17,618 bases of DNA. It comes from CAZNXE01 sp964576465. Its GTDB lineage: Bacteria; Planctomycetota; Planctomycetia; Pirellulales; JAEUIK01. Position 1 is the stretch's first letter; each line of letters opens with the position of its first letter. The notes under the pieces are model-generated. The model searched no databases. It saw only the letters and a program-made list of their open reading frames with translations, and had not been told where the DNA came from. The translations under genes and the position numbers were made by a program. Positions 8,468 to 16,025 of the stretch are shown in pieces. The stretch spans positions 1-17,618 of the forward strand of contig CAZNXE010000097.1 of assembly GCA_964576465.1 (NCBI GenBank), given 5' to 3'.

Positions 8468-9330
8468 TACAGTCCTTCGACAGCGATAAAGGGGGCTACC
8501 ACATCATAGCGGAACACGGGTCCATCACGACAGATAAACGCGGGCCCGAGTTGACAGTGCCCGCACATGCCGACTGCACATTGCATATTTCGTTCTAGCG
8601 AAACCCAAATCTGCTTGTTGCTAAGCCCGCGATCTCGCGCGGCTTGGACCGTGAACCGCATCATCACTTCCGGCCCACAGATCATGATGACGGTTTGTTC
8701 GCTGCGAAGTGTTTGGAGCCGCGTCAGCAGAAGTGGAACAACACCGACATTCCCTAGCCAATCAGGCGCGGAGCGATCGACCGTCGTCTCGATGGTCAAT
8801 CCGCGGCCGGTCCATGTTGCAAATTCGTTGGCGTATAGCATGGTGTCCGGAGAACGAGCTCCGTAAAGCAGTGTCAGACTACCATAGTTTTGCCGATGGG
8901 AAAGCAAGTGGTAGATCACCGGACGCAACGGCGCCAGACCGATCCCACCTGCGATCAGCAAGACATCCGACCCCGCGCAGCGATCCAATGGCCAAGCTGT
9001 GCCATACGGCCCCCGTAAACCAATCATGGCTCCACGACCAAGCTGTTTGATTGCCCGGGTTGTGTTGCCGGCTACACGAATCGTGTGGGCCCACGTTTGA
9101 TGGGAACTAGGATCAGCGCTTAACGAGATCGGCACCTCGCCGGTACCGGGAACATACAGCATGTTGAACTGACCGGGTTGGAACGAATAGCGACTGGCCG
9201 ACGCTGCATCGACGAAAGCCAAATCGTAGGTGCATACGCCCGGCAACTCGTGCCGAATATCTTGGATCACAACCGGGTGTGGCACCCAGTAGTTGTGACT
9301 TCCGTTCGCGGTTGAATTCTGTTGGGTCAC
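8467..9330 (-). CDS. hydG: Group 3b hydrogenase gamma subunit, FAD/NAD(P)-binding diaphorase
   Basis: This flavoprotein exchanges electrons with NAD(P)H. It belongs to the ferredoxin-NADP reductase-like family shared with AsrB and dihydroorotate dehydrogenase electron-transfer subunits. I start it at the GTG at 9330, which overlaps the hydB stop as GTGA and gives 287 residues. The frame is open to 9465, but the extra 45 residues are out-of-frame beta-subunit sequence with no family similarity. Visible motifs are the FAD site RYSFQPGQFNMLYV (47-60) and GEVPISLS (64-71), the nucleotide site GGIGLAPLRP (128-137), MICGPEVMM, and a C-terminal [2Fe-2S] site with C251, C256, C259 and C267. Confidence 0.94.
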   Translation of the reverse strand: MTQQNSTANGSHNYWVPHPVVIQDIRHELPGVCTYDLAFVDAASASRYSFQPGQFNMLYVPGTGEVPISLSADPSSHQTWAHTIRVAGNTTRAIKQLGRGAMIGLRGPYGTAWPLDRCAGSDVLLIAGGIGLAPLRPVIYHLLSHRQNYGSLTLLYGARSPDTMLYANEFATWTGRGLTIETTVDRSAPDWLGNVGVVPLLLTRLQTLRSEQTVIMICGPEVMMRFTVQAARDRGLSNKQIWVSLERNMQCAVGMCGHCQLGPAFICRDGPVFRYDVVAPFIAVEGL

Positions 9331-10445
9331 TTCGTTTTGCGCAGCGCCGCGACTTCCTCCGTGAGATCGATGCCGACCGGACACCAGGTAATACAACGCC
9401 CGCAGCCAACGCAGCCCGAAGTACCGAATTGGTCGATCCAGGTGGCCAACTTGTGGGTGATCCATTGGCGATAACGCGAACGGATACTATTTCGTACGAC
9501 ACCGCCGTTCATATAACTAAAGTCGACATTGAAACAGGAATCCCACTTTCGACGGCGATCGACCCGGTCGGTCGACAGATCCGCCACTTCGTCGACGGTG
9601 CTGCAAAAGCACGTCGGACAGACCATCGTGCAATTCGCACAAGACAAACACCGCGATGCCACCATGTCCCACCGTGGGTGTTCCAAGTTGTTCAGCAGCA
9701 GGTCATGCACGTCCGATGTGTCGAGACGCCGCTGGATCTGGGTAACCGCTTTGTCTCGGACTTCAGCGGCACGGCGCAATTCATTCGGCGTGGCATCGCG
9801 CACGGACAGTTGAGCGATGAGTTCGCCGCCACGTTCCGATCCGATTTCGACGATAAAACCATCGGACAACTCGGTCAGGGCCAGGTCGAATCCCGCGCTG
9901 CATCGGGGGCCTGTATTCATTGATGTGCAAAAACAGGTTGCCGCTGCCTGGGTGCAATTAACGGCGATGATCAATGCGTTCTGTCGGCGTGCCAGATAGA
10001 TAGGATCGACGTAGTCGCCCTCGGCGAAAACTTGATCTTGCACGGCCATTGCTGCAAGTTCGCAGGCACGAACACCCAAGAAAGCATACCGTGGCGGTTC
10101 TTCCTCAACGGGCCGCATTTGCCACCCGGACTCGGTTCGTTCACTTGTCAACACGGTTGTAAGTGGCGGAAATAAATACCGCTTCCACGAGTGAGGACCC
10201 ACGACGTATCCAAACAGTGCGTCGTCGTCTCGGCGCTCGAGACGGTAGGAGCCCGGCTGCTGGATGTCGGTCCAGCCACGCGGCAAGTCATCCACCGTCT
10301 CGATCGTGTCGTAAACGATTGCATCTTGATCGATCGTCGGACCGATCACCTCGTAGCCGCGATTCTTGAGCAAGCCGAGTAACTCATCCAAAGCCGGGAT
10401 CGACAGAAAGCCGGCAGTCGATTCATCCGAGTTATGTGTCGTCAC
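9327..10445 (-). CDS. hydB: Group 3b hydrogenase beta subunit, AsrA-like Fe-S protein
   Basis: This is the outer electron-transfer subunit, related to the A subunit of anaerobic sulfite reductase. The 372 residues have two C-terminal [4Fe-4S] motifs, C266-x2-C269-x2-C272-x3-C276 and C345-x2-C348-x2-C351-x3-C355. There is also a conserved cysteine group in the middle (C164, C171, C173, C182, around CFCTSMNTGP). The start is a GTG at 10445 with a GAAGG Shine-Dalgarno sequence 6 bases upstream, and it overlaps the end of the cNMP-domain gene by 14 bases. Together with the gamma subunit, this composition separates group 3b from the Hox (3d) and Mvh (3c) types. Confidence 0.93.
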   Translation of the reverse strand: MTTHNSDESTAGFLSIPALDELLGLLKNRGYEVIGPTIDQDAIVYDTIETVDDLPRGWTDIQQPGSYRLERRDDDALFGYVVGPHSWKRYLFPPLTTVLTSERTESGWQMRPVEEEPPRYAFLGVRACELAAMAVQDQVFAEGDYVDPIYLARRQNALIIAVNCTQAAATCFCTSMNTGPRCSAGFDLALTELSDGFIVEIGSERGGELIAQLSVRDATPNELRRAAEVRDKAVTQIQRRLDTSDVHDLLLNNLEHPRWDMVASRCLSCANCTMVCPTCFCSTVDEVADLSTDRVDRRRKWDSCFNVDFSYMNGGVVRNSIRSRYRQWITHKLATWIDQFGTSGCVGCGRCITWCPVGIDLTEEVAALRKTK

Positions 10446-10941
10446 GAGGCACCTTCGATTCCAAGGTCATGGCCGGTGACTGGTCACAGAATAAATCGAG
10501 TAGCTGAAGACGCGTGGCTACGAGGCGGTTCGCCAAAGCCGTCGCCATCCGATGCATGAATTGATAACCAATCTCATGATTCGACTGGCTGAGTTCAAGC
10601 AGTCGCTTTCCGCAGCAGATGATTAGTTCCGTGTTCTCTAGGGCCGTGGCGGATGTCGTCATTTCACCAGTTCCGAATAGAGCCGACCACGCTACCATAT
10701 CGCCAGGACCGAGTGTGAGAATACGCACTGGACCGCGACCCGGAACATTGATGTCCAACCCTACGCGACCATGACGAATCAACATCAGATTGGGGTTGCT
10801 ACTACCCTCGCGAAAAATCATCGAGCCGGCAGGATAACACACCAACGACGCAATCTCGCCGATTTCGGCCAACGCCGAGTCGGACAGTGGTGCGGAAAAG
10901 CTGTGATCGCCCAGAATTTTGCCGAGTTGTTGGACTTCCAT
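10432..10941 (-). CDS. Stand-alone cyclic-nucleotide-binding-domain protein (CRP/FNR-like, no HTH)
   Basis: This is the first gene of the hydrogenase directon. Its 169 residues form one CAP_ED-type beta-roll (about 10-125: YPAGSMIFREG, LIRHGRVGLDI, ILTLGPGDMVAWSALF) followed by a long helix like the CRP dimerisation helix (about 125-152). The chain stops there; the DNA-binding helix-turn-helix of CRP/FNR proteins (total about 220-250 aa) is absent. The phosphate-binding cassette, normally ending in Arg-Ser-Ala, reads TTSA, so the key arginine is missing and the ligand may not be cAMP. Cysteines are at 35, 109, 110 and 152. A TGAGG Shine-Dalgarno-like sequence precedes the ATG. Position implies a role in hydrogenase control or assembly, but the function is unknown. 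Confidence 0.88.
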   Translation of the reverse strand: MEVQQLGKILGDHSFSAPLSDSALAEIGEIASLVCYPAGSMIFREGSSNPNLMLIRHGRVGLDINVPGRGPVRILTLGPGDMVAWSALFGTGEMTTSATALENTELIICCGKRLLELSQSNHEIGYQFMHRMATALANRLVATRLQLLDLFCDQSPAMTLESKVPRDDT

Positions 10942-11278
10942 GCTTCTGCCTCACCAAACGAATGATGGGTAGTGTCTTATCTGAATGCCCCAAGAGATCA
11001 TGGGCTCGTAGGTAATCCATACGCTTCGTGCTATGCGAAAAGCATGCTCGACTGGCAGCATTGTATCATTTGCCGCGCGCTGAAAGAGGCATAGTGTGAC
11101 ATAAACGCACGGACGCAAGTATGTAATGCGTGGCCCGACGCAGCGATGACGCTACTGAAACGTCAAGATGCATCGTCAACCTTACGGTATCGTCGGTCAG
11201 CACGTTTAGCAACGATGTTTTTTGGCACGTGAAATGCAGTATCGATCAAATCGGAATCCTCATTCGCCGTGACTTGCC
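10942..11278. other. Divergent intergenic region between the hydrogenase operon and nifJ
   Basis: This 337-base stretch must hold the promoters for both directions. On the right side is a sigma-54 candidate at 11223-11238. Upstream of it, a CGTCAA direct repeat separated by GATGCAT (about 11161-11179) and an ATCGT/ACGAT inverted pair (about 11189-11216) could be activator sites, but both are short. On the left side I could not find a convincing -35/-10 or -24/-12 pair for the hydrogenase operon. No open frame of interest and no RNA gene was recognised. Confidence 0.7.
11223..11238 (+). promoter_or_regulatory. Candidate sigma-54 (-24/-12) promoter of nifJ
   Basis: The sequence TGGCACGTGAAATGCA matches the RpoN consensus TGGCACG-N4-TTGCW with one mismatch (A for the first T of TTGC). 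The invariant GG and GC are exactly 10 bases apart. Transcription would start near 11249, giving a 5' leader of about 30 bases before the nifJ ATG at 11279. An enhancer-binding activator would be expected; none is encoded in the window. Confidence 0.5.
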
Positions 11279-14200
11279 ATGCCTGCACAATTCGTAACCA
11301 TTGATGCCAATCAAGCGGTCGCATCGGTGGCACATCACCTCAATGAAGTGATTGCCATCTACCCGATCACTCCAGCCTCGCCGATGGGCGAATGGGCCGA
11401 CGCTTGGTCGTGCGAACAAAAGCCGAATATCTGGAACACGGTGCCCTTGGTCGTTGAAATGCAAAGCGAAGGTGGCGCGGCCGGTGCGGTGCATGGAGCT
11501 TTGCAAACGGGCTCCCTTGCGACGACGTTTACGGCCTCGCAGGGCCTACTGTTGATGATTCCCAATATGTACAAGATCGCCGGAGAACTGACGCCGACCG
11601 TGTTCCACGTCGCGGCACGATCGGTTGCTTCGCAAGCGCTTTCCATTTTTGGTGACCACAGTGACGTGATGGCGACTCGGGCGACTGGTTTTTCGCTGTT
11701 CAGCTCGACTTCGGTCCAAGAGGCTCAGGATTTTGCGTTGCTGTCTCAAGCAGCAACGCTCGAAAGCCGAATCCCGGTACTTCACTTTTTCGACGGATTT
11801 CGCACTTCGCACGAAATCGCGAAGATTGTGCCGATTCCAGACGACATCATGAAAGCGATGATCGACAATCGTCTCGTCAACGCGCACCGCGCCCGTGCAT
11901 TGACGCCCGATCGACCCGTGCTGCGCGGAACCGCACAAAACCCAGACGTTTTCTTTCAGGCCCGCGAAGCGGTGAATCGCTACTACGAGGCGTGTCCGGA
12001 CATCGTGCAGAACGTGATGGATCGTTTTGCCGAGCTCACCGGACGCACCTATCATTTATTTCAATATCATGGAGCGGCTGACGCCGAGCGTGTGATTGTG
12101 CTGATGGGCTCTGGCGCCGAGACGGTACACGAGACAGTCGATTTTTTGAATCGCCAGGGTGAGAAGGTGGGGGTCGTCAAAGTACGGCTTTATCGGCCAT
12201 GGGACACTCGAAGATTCATTGAGGCGCTACCCGCCACGACTCAGGCAATCGCTGTTCTCGACCGCACCAAAGAGCCGGGAAGTTTGGGAGAGCCACTCTA
12301 TCTCGATTGCGTCGCATCGCTGGCCGAAGGACAGGCAAGCGGCTGGCGGCTTCCTATTGCACCGCCCAAAATCGTCGGCGGTCGGTACGGACTCTCCTCG
12401 AAAGAGTTGACGCCGGCGATGGTTCGATCGGTCTTCGACCATCTACGCCGGGAGGAGCCTCAGAACCATTTCACCATCGGCATTCACGACGACGTCACGC
12501 GAACGAGCCTCGAATACGATCCAGACTTTTCGATCGAGCCAGACGATGTGGTACGGGCCGTGTTCTACGGGCTTGGCTCGGATGGCACCGTGGGCGCCAA
12601 CAAGAATACGATCAAGATTATTGGCGAGTTCACCGATCGTTGGGTGCAAGGATACTTCGTCTACGACTCGAAAAAGGCGGGCTCGGTAACGGTATCACAT
12701 CTGCGATGCGGACCGCGCCCGATACGTTCGTCTTATTTGATCGAACAGGCCAATGTCGTAGCCTGTCATCAACCGCAATTTTTCGAGCAATTCGAGATGC
12801 TCGACCACTTGGCCTCTGGTGGAACCTTGTTGTTGAACTCGCCGCTGCCGGTTGACCAAACATGGCACGCGTTGCCACGTGCGGCGCAGGAAACGCTGAT
12901 TGACAAACAGGCACGAATGTTCGTCATCGATGCCGCGAAGGTTGCCCGGGCATGTGGAATGGGGCACCGCATCAATGTCGTGATGCAAGTCTGCTTCTTC
13001 GCTGTCTCTAACATCTTGCCGCGTGAAGAAGCCATCGCCGCCATTAAGGATTCGATTCGCAAGACCTATGGCAAGAAAGGGGATGCACTCGTAGAGATGA
13101 ACCTCCGAACGGTCGATCAGACGCTCGATCATCTCCATGAGGTTGAAATTCCCAAGGCCCTCGACAGCGATTGGAATCTGGCGGCGGCAGTACCAAACGA
13201 AGCGCCGGACTTTGTGCGCAACGTGCTCGGCCCCATTCTGTCGCGATGCGGCGACCAGTTGCCGGTAAGTTGCTTGCCGGCAGATGGAACATTTCCAACG
13301 GGAACCGCCAAGTGGGAAAAGCGAAACTTGGCACACGAGATCCCAGTCTGGGAACCGGACATCTGTATTCAGTGCGGCAAATGCGTGATGGTTTGCCCAC
13401 ACGCCGTGATCCGTAGCAAGGTGTACGAACCGGCACTGCTCGACGGCGGGCCGTCGGAGTTCAAGTCGGTCACCCCACGCGATCGGCAATGGCGTGATCT
13501 CAAGTATACGATCCAAGTCGCTCCTGAAGACTGTACCGGCTGCGCGATCTGTGTCGACGTCTGCCCAGCACGGAGCAAATCCGAGTCGCGCATTAAGGCG
13601 ATCAATATGCGCCCGCAGCGACCCTTGCGCGAGACAGAGCGCGTGCATTGGGACTTCTTCCTATCGATTCCCGAGTACGATCGTCGTAAATTGCGCACCG
13701 ACAGCATCCACCAACAGCAATGTCAGCAACCGCTATTCGAGTTTTCCGGCGCGTGCGCGGGTTGTGGAGAAACACCTTATCTCAAGCTGCTCAGCCAGTT
13801 GTTTGGTGACCGTGCGCTCATAGCCAATGCGACTGGCTGTTCATCGATTTATGGCGGAAATCTCCCCACCACACCGTGGAGTAAGAACGCCGAGGGGCGC
13901 GGACCAGCTTGGTCCAATTCATTGTTTGAGGACAATGCCGAATTCGGCCTCGGATTTCGGCTGTCGCTCAATCAGCAGCAGCGGATCGCCGCTGAGTTGC
14001 TTGGACGCCTGTCGAGTCCGCTAGGCGAAGCATTGGCCACCGAGACGCTCGCGGCCACACAACGCGACGAAGCCGACATCTTTGAACAGCGCCAGCGCGT
14101 TGCGCGCCTCAAAGTAAAGCTCGCTGAAATCGATTCAGACGACGCCCGTCGGCTGGCCGGAGTCATTGATTGCCTGGTCCAGAAAAGTGTTTGGATCGTC

Positions 14201-14917
14201 GGAGGCGATGGCTGGGGATATGACATTGGTTATGGCGGGCTCGACCATGTCTTGGCCAGCGGCCAGAACATCAACGTGCTCATTCTTGACACCGAAGTTT
14301 ATTCCAACACGGGTGGACAAATGTCGAAGGCAACGCCTCGCGGCGCGGTGGCGAAATTCGCCGCCGGCGGCAAGCAGGCAGCCAAGAAAGACCTGGGCTT
14401 AATCGCGATGACCTATGGCAATATCTATGTGGCCAGCGTGGCGATGGGAGCGCGCGATGAACACACGTTAAAGGCGTTTCTCGAAGCGGAAGCCTACGAC
14501 GGCCCATCGTTGATCATCGCCTATAGCCATTGTATCGCTCATGGCATCAACATGACCACGGCGATGAAAAACCAAAAGGCGGCCGTCGAATCGGGGCAAT
14601 GGCTCCTGTATCGCTATCATCCCGATCGATCGGCCGAGGGTCACAACCCGCTCAAACTCGACTCACGTAAGCCGCGCATTCCGCTAACCGACTACTTGTA
14701 CCTCGAGAATCGCTTCAAAATGTTGCTCCAGAGTCGGCCGGACGCGGCCCGCCAATTGGCCAAGACCGCGCAGCAGGATGTTTATCAACGGAGAATGATG
14801 TACGAATACCTCGCGGCCGATCACCTTGCCCCACAGAATTGTGAGAAGACCGGCGAGGCATCGTCGACCGCTGCGCGTGGAGACAATCAAACGACGAAAC
14901 GTTCAAACGACCAATGA
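11279..14917 (+). CDS. nifJ: Pyruvate:ferredoxin (flavodoxin) oxidoreductase, single-chain
   Basis: NifJ oxidises pyruvate with CoA to acetyl-CoA and CO2 and passes two electrons to ferredoxin or flavodoxin; it is cytoplasmic and oxygen-sensitive. The 1212 residues have the full domain order: N-terminal pyrimidine-binding domain (NEVIAIYPITPASPMGEW near 23-40), the gamma and CoA-binding domains, then a two-[4Fe-4S] ferredoxin domain (C696-x2-C699-x2-C702 and C752-x2-C755-x2-C758). The C-terminal thiamine-pyrophosphate domain has GDGWGYDIG near 976 and YSNTGGQ at 1008-1014. The four ligands of the proximal cluster can be placed as C826, C829, C854 and C1085. No Shine-Dalgarno sequence is visible before the ATG. 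A DHODH-like gene follows after 16 bases and probably shares the transcript. Confidence 0.97.
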   Translation: MPAQFVTIDANQAVASVAHHLNEVIAIYPITPASPMGEWADAWSCEQKPNIWNTVPLVVEMQSEGGAAGAVHGALQTGSLATTFTASQGLLLMIPNMYKIAGELTPTVFHVAARSVASQALSIFGDHSDVMATRATGFSLFSSTSVQEAQDFALLSQAATLESRIPVLHFFDGFRTSHEIAKIVPIPDDIMKAMIDNRLVNAHRARALTPDRPVLRGTAQNPDVFFQAREAVNRYYEACPDIVQNVMDRFAELTGRTYHLFQYHGAADAERVIVLMGSGAETVHETVDFLNRQGEKVGVVKVRLYRPWDTRRFIEALPATTQAIAVLDRTKEPGSLGEPLYLDCVASLAEGQASGWRLPIAPPKIVGGRYGLSSKELTPAMVRSVFDHLRREEPQNHFTIGIHDDVTRTSLEYDPDFSIEPDDVVRAVFYGLGSDGTVGANKNTIKIIGEFTDRWVQGYFVYDSKKAGSVTVSHLRCGPRPIRSSYLIEQANVVACHQPQFFEQFEMLDHLASGGTLLLNSPLPVDQTWHALPRAAQETLIDKQARMFVIDAAKVARACGMGHRINVVMQVCFFAVSNILPREEAIAAIKDSIRKTYGKKGDALVEMNLRTVDQTLDHLHEVEIPKALDSDWNLAAAVPNEAPDFVRNVLGPILSRCGDQLPVSCLPADGTFPTGTAKWEKRNLAHEIPVWEPDICIQCGKCVMVCPHAVIRSKVYEPALLDGGPSEFKSVTPRDRQWRDLKYTIQVAPEDCTGCAICVDVCPARSKSESRIKAINMRPQRPLRETERVHWDFFLSIPEYDRRKLRTDSIHQQQCQQPLFEFSGACAGCGETPYLKLLSQLFGDRALIANATGCSSIYGGNLPTTPWSKNAEGRGPAWSNSLFEDNAEFGLGFRLSLNQQQRIAAELLGRLSSPLGEALATETLAATQRDEADIFEQRQRVARLKVKLAEIDSDDARRLAGVIDCLVQKSVWIVGGDGWGYDIGYGGLDHVLASGQNINVLILDTEVYSNTGGQMSKATPRGAVAKFAAGGKQAAKKDLGLIAMTYGNIYVASVAMGARDEHTLKAFLEAEAYDGPSLIIAYSHCIAHGINMTTAMKNQKAAVESGQWLLYRYHPDRSAEGHNPLKLDSRKPRIPLTDYLYLENRFKMLLQSRPDAARQLAKTAQQDVYQRRMMYEYLAADHLAPQNCEKTGEASSTAARGDNQTTKRSNDQ

Positions 14918-14921
14918 GGAC

Positions 14922-14928
14922 GGGAGGT
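14922..14928 (+). promoter_or_regulatory. Shine-Dalgarno sequence of the DHODH-like gene
   Basis: GGGAGGT lies 5 bases before the second of two tandem ATG codons (14934) and only 2 bases before the first (14931). This spacing favours the second ATG. It rejects the longer in-frame start at 14826, inside nifJ. Confidence 0.7.
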
Positions 14929-14933
14929 GCATG

Positions 14934-15935
14934 ATGCCCGATCTGGCAACCGACTACCTGGGCCTTGAACTTCGTACGCCGCTTGTGCCATCGGCATCGC
15001 CTCTTTCGGAAGAGGTCGACAACATTTGCCGCATGGAAGACGCAGGCGCCTCGGCCGTGGTTCTGCATTCGCTCTTCGAGGAACAGTTACACGGCGAAGC
15101 ACACGAACTTCACCATTACTTGACTCACGGTACGGAAAGCTATGCAGAAGCATTGACGTTTTTTCCGGAGCCGACGCATTTTCACATCGGCCCCGAAGTG
15201 TATCTGAATCACATTCAGCAAGCTAAGCAGGCGGTCGACATTCCGATCATTGCCAGCCTCAACGGTTCGACGGCGGGAACGTGGATTGAATATGCCAAAC
15301 AAATCGAGCAAGCCGGCGCTGATGCGTTGGAACTGAACATCTATTGGCTTCCGAGCGACAAGGATATCAGCGGCGCGGAGATCGAACGGCAATACTTGGA
15401 AATCGTGCGTGCCGTGCGTGCCGCAGTCCAACTTCCATTGGCCGTGAAGCTAAGCCCCTTTTTTAGCAGTCTTGCCCATATGGCAGATCAAATTGTTTCC
15501 GAGGGGGCCAACGGCCTTGTCTTGTTCAATCGCTTCTATCAGCCCGACATTGATATAGAGTTGCTTGAAGTGCAGCCGAGAGTCATGTTGAGTACGCCGT
15601 TTGCCTTACGGTTGCCGATGAATTGGATTGCTATTCTCTACGGACGAATCAACACCGATTTCGCGGCATCGAGCGGCATTCACACCCACCACGACGTGCT
15701 AAGAATGCTGATGGCCGGCGCAAGTGTCACGATGCTTTGCTCCGTGTTGCTCAAGCGAGGCATCGATCGGATCACGGCGATCGAACAAGACTTGATTGAA
15801 TGGATGAATGTTCACGAGTACGAGTCGGTGCGCCAAATGCAAGGCAGCGTGAGCCAGCAGCATTCGCACGACCCGTCCGCATTCGAACGCGCACAATACA
15901 CGCGTGCAATCCAAACCTATTGGCCCGAAAGGTAA
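14934..15935 (+). CDS. Dihydroorotate dehydrogenase-like flavoprotein paired with nifJ
   Basis: This 333-residue protein is an FMN-type TIM barrel of the dihydroorotate dehydrogenase superfamily. It begins MPDLATDYLGLELRTPLVPSAS, the usual first strand of the family, and has the phosphate-binding C-terminal part with LMAGASVTMLCSVLLKRG. It is probably not a true PyrD: the Asn-x-Ser-Cys-Pro-Asn loop that holds the catalytic base is replaced by NIYWLP (N135 to P140). DHODH-like proteins next to nifJ are known from other bacteria, but I know of no proven reaction. The position suggests a partner or electron acceptor of the pyruvate oxidoreductase. No Fe-S motif is present. Start choice rests on the Shine-Dalgarno sequence at 14922. 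Confidence 0.88.
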   Translation: MPDLATDYLGLELRTPLVPSASPLSEEVDNICRMEDAGASAVVLHSLFEEQLHGEAHELHHYLTHGTESYAEALTFFPEPTHFHIGPEVYLNHIQQAKQAVDIPIIASLNGSTAGTWIEYAKQIEQAGADALELNIYWLPSDKDISGAEIERQYLEIVRAVRAAVQLPLAVKLSPFFSSLAHMADQIVSEGANGLVLFNRFYQPDIDIELLEVQPRVMLSTPFALRLPMNWIAILYGRINTDFAASSGIHTHHDVLRMLMAGASVTMLCSVLLKRGIDRITAIEQDLIEWMNVHEYESVRQMQGSVSQQHSHDPSAFERAQYTRAIQTYWPER

Positions 15936-16025
15936 GTGCCATAACAAGCCCCACAATCAAGCGACAGGCCCTCTCGACTGAGGACTAGGTCAGGCCACAT
16001 TCGAGCGCTGGGTCTCGCGGCCGCA
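15936..16025. other. Short intergenic gap after the nifJ operon
   Basis: Ninety bases with no recognisable hairpin plus T run. It may contain the promoter of the next gene, but no clear element can be named. Confidence 0.4.

Noticed and set aside
11033..11050. Inverted repeat ATGC-GAAAA-GCAT and the palindrome AGCATGCT in the divergent region
   Set aside because: The arms are only four bases and do not match a CRP/FNR half-site pair; such short palindromes are expected by chance.
12695..13648. 317-residue minus-strand open frame inside nifJ
   Set aside because: It lies wholly antisense to NifJ, whose cofactor motifs are intact across this stretch; the translated sequence has no recognisable motif.
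14826..14933. Longer start for the DHODH-like protein within the end of nifJ
   Set aside because: The added residues are nifJ coding sequence read in another frame, and the good Shine-Dalgarno sequence sits directly before the tandem ATG at 14931/14934.
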